NCBI RefSeq assembly: GCF_015533855.1
Contig: NZ_AP024154.1
Coordinates: forward strand, 2,858,501-2,922,500
Direction: 5' to 3'
DNA: 64,000 nucleotides
From: Echinicola sp. 20G
GTDB lineage: Bacteria; Bacteroidota; Bacteroidia; Cytophagales; Cyclobacteriaceae
In this document: piece by piece, positions 17,906-26,701 of the stretch
How positions within the stretch are numbered: position 1 is the stretch's first letter
How the letters are laid out: each line of letters opens with the position of its first letter
Made by a program: the position numbers and the translations under genes
The notes under the pieces: model-generated
Told to the model about the DNA's origin: nothing
Seen by the model: only the letters and a program-made list of their open reading frames with translations
Databases searched by the model: none

Positions 17906-19711
17906 TCAATTGAGTTCAATGATTTCTGTTTTCTCAGAAATACCATTTTCATTGAAGGATTCAATCGAGAAGTAATATTTGGTGTCCCGGTCAAGGCATC
18001 GCATGAAGTGTTCGGTGGTGTCATACACCAACCAGGATTGGTAAAGCTTGTCAGGCGCAATTCCCCATCTAATATTATAACCTTGGGCTCCTTTAACAGG
18101 CTTCCAAGACAAAGAAACATCTCTTCTGTCATCTTTCCTGTTCACTGTAAAATCCTTTACTTCAGATGGTTGCTTGCCGAAACCTGTTCCAAATACTCGG
18201 ATTTCAGACATTGCAAAATTGTTTCCTGGAACTTCTATATTGTTATAGCGAACATATTTTCCATTAACTGGCTGGTTGAGGACAATATATGCATTGGGGG
18301 AATCCTTATAGCTGTTGCTTCGGTCTATTACCGTTTTCCAGTTATTGCCATCCTCAGAAACTTCGATTGTAAAGCGGTGTCTCAATCCTTCTGTACGTGT
18401 ATAAATGCCAGACTCATGGTCGTGAAAATTTAGCTGAAAGGCATAGATTTTACCTGGCTGCAGCATTTCGATTTCCACCCACTGTTGATCATCATTAGCT
18501 TCGGCCACCCAGAATGATTTTGGGCTTTCATCCGTTAAAACTTTCGATAATATTTCCCCATCACTATTCTTCTCCAATGGCATTTCGTTTATCTCAATCT
18601 CATCATCTGTGGAGGTGCTTTTTGTGATTTGCATTTCGGAGGAGGAAACGATAGTTTTTCCTTTATAAGAGAGCAACATCCATCCACAATGCTCGCCTGC
18701 TTTGGTAGGGTGGTTGGCAGCATATCTGGGGTAATCACCATAATGGGTATTTGAATGCATCAACCCCTCATCATCAAAATAAGTAGGGAACATGCAAAGG
18801 CGCCGCTCCCAGTGGGAATTGGAAGCAAGTGCCATGGTGCCAAAATGCCAGTATTGGCCATTCGTTTGTTTCACGGTAATACCATGTCCTGCTCCATTGG
18901 TGAACCCCCCTGGCTTAAAGCTCATGGGGTTACTTTTCATATAGGTAAAGGGACCAAGGGGCGATTCGCCTATATAAACCCCGTCACCATAAACATTGAA
19001 TTGTGTCCCTGGGGCGGCATATTGCAAATAGTACTTACCATTGTGCTTGGTCATGGAAGCACCTTCCATATAGCCTTCTTTTAGGGTAGGGTGAAAATTG
19101 TTTTCTCCAAAGCGTTCCCAGCCATGCTCTTCTTCAATGAGGTTAATCAAATCTTTCTTTACACCTGTTTCGAGAAACCTATCGTCTTTGTTTAGCATTT
19201 TGACTCGAATAGGATGTACATTGGAAGAGCCCCAGTACAGATAGGATCTTCCATCATCATCAATAAACAATTCCGAATCTTGGATATTGTTACTGATTGA
19301 AGCTGTAGGAGTCCAATTCCCTTCTTTTGGGTTATCGGTGTAAAGAATGCTTCCATATCCGGCAGGATCACCCGCAAAGTAAATTAGGGAGTCCTTGTAA
19401 TTAAAGGCTGTTGGGGCATTACTTCCTTCGAAGAACCACTGTTTAGGTTTAATAAAATCCCAGTTGACCAAATCAGTGGAGTGCCAATATCCAAAAGAGC
19501 GAGTGACAAACATATAATACTCACCTCGGAATTCAACTACTGCTGGATCCGCACCGGAACGGTAGGAGATGTTTCTGGCTGAATTGTAGACCATATAGGT
19601 ATAATCAATATCCAATGGGTTACAATAAGTTTGTGGTACTATTTCCTGAGCCCTTAAAGTAGAACTAAGAACTAATAGTGTTGAAACAATTATAAAGCTT
19701 AACTTATTCAT
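17906..19711 (-). CDS. GH43-like glycosidase with F5/8-type C and fibronectin III domains
   Basis: A 601-residue exported enzyme (signal cut near LRAQ, residue 22). The five-bladed GH43 domain spans about residues 30-340. The expected catalytic acids are D55 (SGADPAV) as base, D145 (NIQDSELF) as modulator and E216 (YMEGASM) as acid. A discoidin-type carbohydrate-binding domain follows (about 375-500; PKSFWVAEANDDQQWVEIEM, YVRYNNIEVPG). A C-terminal Fn3 domain follows that (about 505-601; VSLSWKPVKGAQGYNIRWG). It lies between a GH144 gene and a sulfatase gene on the same strand. GH43 enzymes mainly remove arabinose, xylose or galactose units. The substrate here is unknown. Confidence 0.85.
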   Translation of the reverse strand: MNKLSFIIVSTLLVLSSTLRAQEIVPQTYCNPLDIDYTYMVYNSARNISYRSGADPAVVEFRGEYYMFVTRSFGYWHSTDLVNWDFIKPKQWFFEGSNAPTAFNYKDSLIYFAGDPAGYGSILYTDNPKEGNWTPTASISNNIQDSELFIDDDGRSYLYWGSSNVHPIRVKMLNKDDRFLETGVKKDLINLIEEEHGWERFGENNFHPTLKEGYMEGASMTKHNGKYYLQYAAPGTQFNVYGDGVYIGESPLGPFTYMKSNPMSFKPGGFTNGAGHGITVKQTNGQYWHFGTMALASNSHWERRLCMFPTYFDDEGLMHSNTHYGDYPRYAANHPTKAGEHCGWMLLSYKGKTIVSSSEMQITKSTSTDDEIEINEMPLEKNSDGEILSKVLTDESPKSFWVAEANDDQQWVEIEMLQPGKIYAFQLNFHDHESGIYTRTEGLRHRFTIEVSEDGNNWKTVIDRSNSYKDSPNAYIVLNQPVNGKYVRYNNIEVPGNNFAMSEIRVFGTGFGKQPSEVKDFTVNRKDDRRDVSLSWKPVKGAQGYNIRWGIAPDKLYQSWLVYDTTEHFMRCLDRDTKYYFSIESFNENGISEKTEIIELN

Positions 19712-19841
19712 ATCAATTGTTTTTTACCTTCCTGATAATCAGGTATGCCTCTTTAACCTATTCGTACTTTTTAGTTTTAAAGAGAATTATTTTCCTATTG
19801 CAAAATAGATGGCTTAAGAATGCGGCCAAGTAAACATAACC

Positions 19842-21431
19842 CTAAGGATTACTTTCAAAGCCTAGTTTTTTTAACCCTTCCTGAATTTCAGGAGCACCCA
19901 TAAATAACTTCCATCCCAAACCGGATCGGTAATTTTCTATCATGGTCACAATAGGTCCTTGGTCTATGGCTAGGTACCTTTTGGGATAATAATCATTTTC
20001 AGGACTCAAGGCATCATAGAAACCATAGCGACCAAATACCTTTTCTCCATAGTTGTAATAGAGATTTTTGATCACCTTTAGAGACTCCTCTGGAGTGTAT
20101 GCAATAGAAGAAAGTGCCGCAGTTGGTGAAATGACCCCAAGGTCACCCCCAGGTCGGTGGGCTGCATACCCCGTTATAGTATAGCTAGCTGTTAATCCCC
20201 ACAGGTCTTTCCCATAACCTTTGTAGTCATTAGGGTTTTCTACACACCAAGCCCTGTTGATTAAAGTGTGGTTTTTATTTTCTTCCCAATAGTTGGCATA
20301 CTGATCAGTTAATCCTTTTGGGTTAAGACCCAAGTAGGAGTAATGAGCCCAGAACAATGGTCCCCCCATCGCTTCGGATCCATTATGCTTGAGGTGGAGC
20401 GGATAGCCATATGCCTCTACATCTGTATTGATGCCACCACTTCTTGCCCAACCCTTGTGGTAGGCGGAAGCAGGAATACTGTGTGTGGGAGAGGAGGCAG
20501 CAAGAATGTAGGTAATCAGGCATTCGTTATATCCTTCGAGTGGGAAATCCATTTCCCATTCATGTGTAGGTGACCAGTGCCAGTAAAGGACGTCATGTCC
20601 TCCTTGGGTATACCAATCCCACTCCATAGTTTTCCATAAATGATCTATTCGGTTGGCTAGGTTTTTTTCATTTTCATTGCCGTTTTTGAAGTATTCACGA
20701 ACGGCCAGAAGACCTTGCATCAAGAAAGCTGATTCCACCAAGTCTCCACCGTTGTCCTTGTCGCTAAAGGACCTGGCTTTGCCAGTTTCTCCGTAGATCC
20801 AATGAGGCCATACCCCATGAAAGCGATCTGCATTTTCAAGAAAGCTTACCATCTTGTCAAACCGGGCAACTCCTTGTTCTTTAGTGATCCAGCCTCGGTC
20901 CATGGCCGCTATGATCCCGAAAATACCAAAACCTGTACCTCCGGTGGTTACGACAGATTGATCATTTTGTGGATAGTCACCGTCGATATGGATTCGTTCA
21001 GGCCCCATTCCAGAAGTAGGTTCAGCACCTTCCCAGAAATAACGGAAAGTGTAATATTCTACCATATTGATCAGTTCCTCATCTGAGAAATCCATGGTAT
21101 TGGCTTGAGTGATGCCAACCTCCAAATTTTCTCCCTGCTCATTTAGACCAACAATCTTATATTTTAGTGTCAGGTTATTGCCAAGATCATTGACAAAATC
21201 CATGTACATGGTGTCTTGAACTGTAGCTCTTTTACTGAAGCTATTGTTTTCTGTGCTTACCCAAACTTCATAATCATTGATTCCATCGGTTTTGGGCCAA
21301 TGAAGCTCTACATGGCGGTCATATCCTTTGGCGAGGACAGGACTCTCTGATGTACTATCTTCTTCAGCACATCCCCACAAGATAATGCTCAAAAGGAAGG
21401 TCAGATAAATCGGTAACTGCTTCTTATTCAT
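19842..21431 (-). CDS. GH144 glycosidase (endo-beta-1,2-glucanase family), Fn3-linked lipoprotein
   Basis: A 529-residue lipoprotein (lipobox near LWGC, residue 21). An Fn3-like module (about 30-110; HVELHWPKTDGINDYEVWVST) is followed by a glucoamylase-like alpha/alpha-barrel (PF10091) of about 400 residues. Conserved blocks are TFRYFWEGAEPTSGM, HGVWPHWIYGETGK, DNGGDLVESAFLMQGLL and EWDWYT, then YWHWSPTHEWEMDFPLEGYNE and the C-terminal AIDQGPIVTMIENYRSGLGWKLF. This domain is GH144, whose characterized members are endo-beta-1,2-glucanases producing sophoro-oligosaccharides. It is the second GH144 in the locus. The esterase gene ends 11 bases upstream, so they are cotranscribed. Confidence 0.88.
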   Translation of the reverse strand: MNKKQLPIYLTFLLSIILWGCAEEDSTSESPVLAKGYDRHVELHWPKTDGINDYEVWVSTENNSFSKRATVQDTMYMDFVNDLGNNLTLKYKIVGLNEQGENLEVGITQANTMDFSDEELINMVEYYTFRYFWEGAEPTSGMGPERIHIDGDYPQNDQSVVTTGGTGFGIFGIIAAMDRGWITKEQGVARFDKMVSFLENADRFHGVWPHWIYGETGKARSFSDKDNGGDLVESAFLMQGLLAVREYFKNGNENEKNLANRIDHLWKTMEWDWYTQGGHDVLYWHWSPTHEWEMDFPLEGYNECLITYILAASSPTHSIPASAYHKGWARSGGINTDVEAYGYPLHLKHNGSEAMGGPLFWAHYSYLGLNPKGLTDQYANYWEENKNHTLINRAWCVENPNDYKGYGKDLWGLTASYTITGYAAHRPGGDLGVISPTAALSSIAYTPEESLKVIKNLYYNYGEKVFGRYGFYDALSPENDYYPKRYLAIDQGPIVTMIENYRSGLGWKLFMGAPEIQEGLKKLGFESNP

Positions 21432-21442
21432 GATTCATTCGG

Positions 21443-22249
21443 TTATTTGTGTTTAGAAAAGAGCCAAGGCAGCAAGTCAGGTTCCTCAAATGTGGGATCC
21501 CAAGAGTTGTGGTTGGCATTAGGGTAGAGCGTGTATTTTACTTCAGCTCCTTCAGATTTTAGTACATCGTATACTCTCTTTGACAATATGGGAGGGACAA
21601 TGTCATCCTTTGCCCCATGGGTAATCCAAATGGCGGTATGCTGGGCATATTTTTTGGCAAGTGGCAGATTGCCGCCGCCACATATGGCTACTGCTGCTGC
21701 GTATTTTTTTGGCCAGCGTCCCAAGGTCTCAAAGGTTCCCATACCTCCCATGGAAAGCCCCATTACATACAGGCGTTTTTTGTCAACTTTCTCATTTTTG
21801 ATTAACATCTTGCTGAGATTATTGACCAATTCCAACTGTTTGGAAGGGCGTTCAATAGACTGGCTAAAGTCAGGGTCTCCTTTGCCAAACAGTTCCTGCC
21901 TCACGCTGATGTCAATCCAATATTTATCTTGAGGGCATTGGGGAAAAACCACAATAGCCGGATAGTTTTTTCTGTTGTCAGGGTTTAGGAAGAGACTGGC
22001 TCCATGTGAAAGTTGTTTTTCATTATCACTTCCCCGTTCTCCCGCTCCATGAAGAAACAAAACCATGGGAAACTCTTTGCCACTGTCATAATTTTCTGGA
22101 TAAAGGATCCGATAAAGAAGTGTATCGCCTTTTTGATTTATGAAGACTCGCTTTTCAAAAAGAGACTTGTCTTGGCCCATCAGCTCCTTGGAACTAAACA
22201 CGTTCAGTAGGAGCACAATCAGCAAGAGATAGGTTTTATTTTTGTTCAT
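21443..22249 (-). CDS. Exported alpha/beta-hydrolase esterase (CE1/dienelactone hydrolase-like)
   Basis: A 268-residue protein with a signal peptide (cut near LMGQ, residue 26). The triad is visible: S166 in GLSMGGMG, D215 or D216 in HGAKDDIVPP, and H247 in NANHNSWDP. The oxyanion segment is FLHGAGERG. The fold is that of exported carbohydrate esterases or prolyl-oligopeptidase-like hydrolases common in polysaccharide utilization loci. It lies between the GH3 and GH144 genes with short gaps. Removal of acyl substituents from the glucan is a reasonable guess, because some natural cyclic beta-1,2-glucans are acylated. It is not shown by the sequence. Confidence 0.82.
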   Translation of the reverse strand: MNKNKTYLLLIVLLLNVFSSKELMGQDKSLFEKRVFINQKGDTLLYRILYPENYDSGKEFPMVLFLHGAGERGSDNEKQLSHGASLFLNPDNRKNYPAIVVFPQCPQDKYWIDISVRQELFGKGDPDFSQSIERPSKQLELVNNLSKMLIKNEKVDKKRLYVMGLSMGGMGTFETLGRWPKKYAAAVAICGGGNLPLAKKYAQHTAIWITHGAKDDIVPPILSKRVYDVLKSEGAEVKYTLYPNANHNSWDPTFEEPDLLPWLFSKHK

Positions 22250-22307
22250 GACTAATTTTAATTTCCAATTTTCCTATGATGTAGGGTACAGAAAGAAAGT
22301 TGGATGT

Positions 22308-24602
22308 TTATTCTTTCCAATTAATTTTTGATTTGCTAAGTTCTTGAGAATTAGTACCTATCATGATTTCAAATTCTCCTGGTTCAAAGACAAAGTCAAG
22401 GCTATGGTTATAGAATTTGAGGTCCTCTTTTGTCAGCTCAAAAGTAATTTCTGTAGTTTCTCCAGCTTTTAAATTTACTTTTTGAAATCCTTTCAATTCC
22501 TTTACTGGACGCGTGATACTTCCAACCATATCTCTGACATATAGCTGTACCACTTCTGCTCCTTCATATTGTCCACTATTGGTCAAAGCAATGCTGGCAG
22601 TTAGGGTTTGGTTTCCAGAAAGTTCATTTTGGTTCAAAGTGATATCCCCGTATTCAAAAGAGGTATAGCTTAAACCATAACCAAATGGGTACAAGGGTTC
22701 ATTGGGTACATCGAGGTAATTAGAACGGAATTTTTGGAACCATTGCCCTTCGGGTAATGGACGTCCTGTATTTTTATGGTTATAATAAATGGGGATTTGT
22801 CCTGTGTTTTGAGGGAAAGTAGCGGTCAATTTTCCAGAAGGGTTTACTTTTCCAAAAAGAACATCAGCGATAGCATCTCCAGCTTCACTTCCTCCAAACC
22901 AAACATTCAGGATAGAAGGAATATGCTCATTTTCCCATTGGATCGCCAATGGTCTACCAGTAAATAGAACCATTACTATAGGCTTTCCTGTTTTTGCCAA
23001 TTCCTTTAAAAGCCTCCTTTGGTTGGCTGGAAGCTCTATGGTACTTCTGCTGGAAGATTCACCACTCATCTCAGCAGATTCACCCATGGCAGCTACAATT
23101 ACATCAGCATTTTTGGATGCTGCTAAAGCTTCTTGAATCAGTTCCTCTTCAGATCGTGGATCACGATAAGTTGGCTTTCCAAATACGCTTACCCTGGATT
23201 CCAAAAGTGAATCTGCTACGATGTTAGCGCCGCGGGCATGGACAATGTTGACATTATTGCCCACTGCATTTTTAATTCCTTGCATCAAAGAAATGGACTC
23301 TTTGAACCTACCGGCTACACTCCAAGTTCCGGTCATGTTTTCAGCATTATCTGCCATGGGGCCTACCAAGGCAATGGTTCCCTCTTTTTTCAAAGGCAGG
23401 ACATTACCTTCGTTTTTTAACAGGACGAAGGATTGGGCTGCTATTTTTCTGGCAATCGATCTGTTCTCAGAAGTGAATATTTCATTCTCCGAACGCTCCA
23501 GGTCGCAGTATTTGTAAGGATCATCAAACAAACCTAGTTTGAATTTGGCGATAAGGATCAACCGACAGGCATTGTCAATTTGCTTCTCTGAAATAGTACC
23601 TTCTTCCAGTGAGGTTTTTAGTGTGGTCAAGAATCCCTCTCCAACCATGTCCATTTCTACTCCAGCTTTTAGAGCCAATGCAGACACTGTTTTTAAATCT
23701 CCAATTCCGTGGGCGATCATTTCATTGATCGCTGTGTAATCGGTTACCACAAACCCATCAAATCCCCATTGCTCACGAAGCACATCCGTCATCAGCCATT
23801 TATTGGCACTGGCAGGAATTCCTTCGACCTCATTGAAAGATGTCATCACAGTTCCCACGCCCGCTTCCACGGCAGCTTTATAAGGTAGAAAGTATTCATT
23901 GTACATACGCTGGCGACTCATGTCCACGGTATTGTAGTCTCTGCCCGCCTCAGGAGCTCCATAAAGTGCAAAGTGCTTTACGCAAGCCATGATAGTGTTA
24001 TTTTGACTTAGGTCATCTCCTTGGTAGCCATGAACCATGGCTTTGGCAATTTGGGCTCCCAAGTAGGGATCTTCTCCGCTTCCTTCAGATACCCTGCCCC
24101 AACGAGGGTCTCTTGCGATATCGGTCATAGGGGAGAAAGTCCAATTGATGCCATCTGCACTGGCTTCTTTAGCGGCTATTTGGGCAGATTGCTTGACCAA
24201 GTTCATGTCCCAACTACATGACAATCCCAAAGGTATAGGGAAAATAGTCTCATATCCATGGATGACATCCATCCCAAATAATAGTGGTATGCCCAATCTA
24301 CTTTCTTCTACAGCCACCCTTTGTACGTCTTTGATTTTGGCTGCGGTTTTTATATTGAAAAGACCACCGACTTTTCCTGCTTTGATCTTTTCAGCTATGT
24401 TGGAACTGGAAGCTTGACCGGTAGTAAAGTCCCCAGCGGCAGGAAGGTTAAGCTGACCTATTTTTTCTTCAAGTGTCATCAAGGCCAATACAGAGTCAGC
24501 CTTATGGAGGTAATGATCCTCTGGTGAAACACTTTGTTTTGATGATTTGAAAGCCATCAAAGCACCACCCGTGAGCAAAAGAAAGAGAATAAGTTTTTTC
24601 AT
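22308..24602 (-). CDS. GH3 beta-glucosidase (BglX type)
   Basis: A 764-residue exported enzyme with the three BglX-type parts: an N-terminal TIM barrel (about 30-380), an alpha/beta sandwich (about 390-610) and a C-terminal Fn3-like domain (about 660-750). The nucleophile is D288 in FDGFVVTDYTAINEM. The sandwich loop AAMGESAEMSGESSSRS supplies the acid/base region, and KHFALYGAPEAGRDYN binds substrate. The signal peptide is weak (MKKLILFLLLTGGALMAFKS). It lies between two GH144 genes. A GH3 clustered with GH144 is expected to split sophorose and short beta-1,2-gluco-oligosaccharides to glucose in the periplasm. Confidence 0.93.
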   Translation of the reverse strand: MKKLILFLLLTGGALMAFKSSKQSVSPEDHYLHKADSVLALMTLEEKIGQLNLPAAGDFTTGQASSSNIAEKIKAGKVGGLFNIKTAAKIKDVQRVAVEESRLGIPLLFGMDVIHGYETIFPIPLGLSCSWDMNLVKQSAQIAAKEASADGINWTFSPMTDIARDPRWGRVSEGSGEDPYLGAQIAKAMVHGYQGDDLSQNNTIMACVKHFALYGAPEAGRDYNTVDMSRQRMYNEYFLPYKAAVEAGVGTVMTSFNEVEGIPASANKWLMTDVLREQWGFDGFVVTDYTAINEMIAHGIGDLKTVSALALKAGVEMDMVGEGFLTTLKTSLEEGTISEKQIDNACRLILIAKFKLGLFDDPYKYCDLERSENEIFTSENRSIARKIAAQSFVLLKNEGNVLPLKKEGTIALVGPMADNAENMTGTWSVAGRFKESISLMQGIKNAVGNNVNIVHARGANIVADSLLESRVSVFGKPTYRDPRSEEELIQEALAASKNADVIVAAMGESAEMSGESSSRSTIELPANQRRLLKELAKTGKPIVMVLFTGRPLAIQWENEHIPSILNVWFGGSEAGDAIADVLFGKVNPSGKLTATFPQNTGQIPIYYNHKNTGRPLPEGQWFQKFRSNYLDVPNEPLYPFGYGLSYTSFEYGDITLNQNELSGNQTLTASIALTNSGQYEGAEVVQLYVRDMVGSITRPVKELKGFQKVNLKAGETTEITFELTKEDLKFYNHSLDFVFEPGEFEIMIGTNSQELSKSKINWKE

Positions 24603-24672
24603 ATTAATGTATTTTAAGCTTCTTTGAGTTATAAGAAGTGTAAAAGGTTGTGGTTCTGTTTTCTTTAATCTC

Positions 24673-26634
24673 CTAATAGGAGAATTCCAACTTGTTTAAT
24701 CCTGATTGAACGTCTTTGTCACTCATAAACAAGTCCCATAGCAATGCAGATCTGTAATTTTCGATCATGATGATGATTGGTCCTTGATCAATAGCTAAAT
24801 AGGAATCTGCGTACCAGCTTTCTGTAATATTATAGGCATCATAAAAACCATAGTCACCCCAGATTTTGTCCCCCAGCTGATAATAGAAATAGTGAAGCGC
24901 CTTCATGGATTCTTCAGGTGCATAAGGAAATGAAGAAAGCGCAGCGGTAGGAGTAATGACACCTTTGTCATTGGTAGGTGAATGGGCACTGTATCCCTCT
25001 TGATTGTCACTGGCAGTCAAGCCCCAACTGGTTTCGGAATAGCCGATAAAACCTTGTGGATTTTGAACACAATGGGCTTGATTGATCAAAGTGTGCTGCA
25101 CATTTTGGGTCCAATAATTAGCATATTGATCTGAAAGACTCCTTGGGTCCAGTCCTAAAAAGGCGTAATGTGAAAAGAACAGTGGGCCACCTAAATTGCT
25201 GCCCAGAGGCAACTGAAGGCCGTAATAGCTAGAGCCGTTTTGGATATCTCCATTTTTGGCCCAACCATTTTCATATGTGCTTTTATCAATAGGGTGTGTG
25301 GGAGAGGAGGCTGCCAGAACATAGACGATCAATGCTTCATTATAACCTCTAATAGGTAGATTCATTTCCCAGTTGTAATTTGGTGACCAATGCCAATACA
25401 AAACTTCACTGTTTTCTTTGGTGTACCAATCCCACTCCACAGTTTCCCATAACTGCGTAATTTTATCTATGATGATTTTTTCCTCAAGAATACTTGGGTT
25501 CAAATAGGCCTTTACCGTGAGCAAGCCTTGGATCATAAAAGCCGTTTCAACCAAGTCACCCCCATTGTCCTTGGTACTGAAAGGGATGGTTTTTCCAGTT
25601 TCCCCGTTCATCCAGTGTGGCCATACTCCATGAAACCTGTTTGCATCAATCAAGAAATCAACTATTTTTGACCATCTGTCTACAGCTTGATCTCTGGAGA
25701 TGAACCCTCTTTTTACACCAACAATCAATGACATTACGCCAAAGCCAGAACCACCTATGGTCACAGTATTTCCAGAAGTGTTTCTTTCTCTTGCCAATCC
25801 ACTGGTTTCATGAGCAAAATCCCAAAAATAGCGGAAGGTTTGGGCTTGTACCTTGGTGAGCAGTTCTTGGTCTGAGATGATAGGGAATTTGGGTGTTTCA
25901 TCTACTTCAGTATAAAAATCTTTAGCAAATGCTGTAAAGTTTTCTCCTTGGATTCCTTTTAGTTTATTACTAATTGAGAAGGAATATTTGGAGATAAATT
26001 CCAGTGGAGAATTGGAGGTTATGGTGATTTTTTGACCGTTTTCGGCATATGAAAATTGTAAAGAAGGAATGGTGGGGCCACTTAGGCTAACAGCTTCCTG
26101 AACTGTGTTTTGGTCCACAGGTTTGTTGAAGGTGAGCTCTGCCATGAAATTGACCGGGGCATTTTCTGTCCGGTCTGTGTTGGTGTTGTTGCTTTCAGGA
26201 ATGGAAAAGGAGTTCATTTCAAGCGCACCTAAAATGGTTTTAAAACTTAAATCCTTTCCGGAGAACTGGGCTCCACTAGCTGCTTTTAATTCGTTGGATA
26301 TATTTAATTGATAAGTAGAGCTAGTTTCTAATACACCGACAGGGCTGATGACAATAGTTTGGTTATTGGCGATTAGGTTGGTAGTGAAGTTTACAGGGGT
26401 AGTTTCTTTTGATAGATTGATGGATGTTGAAACAGATTCAGGATTTAAACTCTGAGAAAACCTGATACTAATGAACCTGTCGATAGGGATGTTTTCAGTA
26501 GGGGTGTTATCATTGTTTAGTGAAATGTCGCCTACATTAACCCCCAATAAGTTCAAATTAGGCAAGACCTCCTCATTGTCTTTACAAGAGGAAAAAAGGA
26601 AAAAAATCACAAAACAAGGTAACAAGTTTTTCAT
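24673..26634 (-). CDS. GH144 glycosidase with two Ig-like domains, lipoprotein
   Basis: A 653-residue protein from the ATG at 26634. That start yields a clean lipoprotein signal (MKNLLPCFVIFFLFSSC); an in-frame ATG 30 bases upstream would put a charged, polar stretch in front of it. Two Big_5-type Ig-like domains (about 45-150 and 155-255) hold the blocks FISIRFSQSLNPESVSTSI and VNFMAELTFNKPVDQNTVQ. The GH144 catalytic barrel (about 265-650) repeats the blocks of the other GH144: TFRYFWDFAHETSGL, HGVWPHWMNGETGK, GGDLVETAFMIQGLL, YWHWSPNYNWEMNLPIRGYNE and AIDQGPIIIMIENYRSALLW. The Ig modules probably hold the enzyme away from the outer membrane, suggesting the surface-exposed endo-enzyme. A 32-bp palindrome precedes it. 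Confidence 0.9.
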   Translation of the reverse strand: MKNLLPCFVIFFLFSSCKDNEEVLPNLNLLGVNVGDISLNNDNTPTENIPIDRFISIRFSQSLNPESVSTSINLSKETTPVNFTTNLIANNQTIVISPVGVLETSSTYQLNISNELKAASGAQFSGKDLSFKTILGALEMNSFSIPESNNTNTDRTENAPVNFMAELTFNKPVDQNTVQEAVSLSGPTIPSLQFSYAENGQKITITSNSPLEFISKYSFSISNKLKGIQGENFTAFAKDFYTEVDETPKFPIISDQELLTKVQAQTFRYFWDFAHETSGLARERNTSGNTVTIGGSGFGVMSLIVGVKRGFISRDQAVDRWSKIVDFLIDANRFHGVWPHWMNGETGKTIPFSTKDNGGDLVETAFMIQGLLTVKAYLNPSILEEKIIIDKITQLWETVEWDWYTKENSEVLYWHWSPNYNWEMNLPIRGYNEALIVYVLAASSPTHPIDKSTYENGWAKNGDIQNGSSYYGLQLPLGSNLGGPLFFSHYAFLGLDPRSLSDQYANYWTQNVQHTLINQAHCVQNPQGFIGYSETSWGLTASDNQEGYSAHSPTNDKGVITPTAALSSFPYAPEESMKALHYFYYQLGDKIWGDYGFYDAYNITESWYADSYLAIDQGPIIIMIENYRSALLWDLFMSDKDVQSGLNKLEFSY

Positions 26635-26650
26635 TTTGGGCATAAGGGAA

Positions 26651-26682
26651 TAATCGGGTTCCATAATTATGGAACCCGATTA
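26651..26682. repeat. 32-bp perfect palindrome in the intercistronic gap
   Basis: Each arm reads taatcgggttccataa from its own 5' end, a 16-bp perfect inverted repeat with no spacer. It lies between the LamG lipoprotein stop (26702) and the GH144 start (26634), transcribed from the minus strand. No T-run follows, so a stable mRNA hairpin (processing or 3' protection of the susCD-proximal message) fits better than a terminator. A protein-binding site is an alternative. Confidence 0.75.
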
Positions 26683-26701
26683 GGTTTAATAGGTACTTAT
26701 G

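Noticed and set aside
17894..18433. A 179-codon plus-strand frame opposite the GH43 gene
   Set aside because: It is antisense to the conserved discoidin and Fn3 domains; no start context or protein motif.
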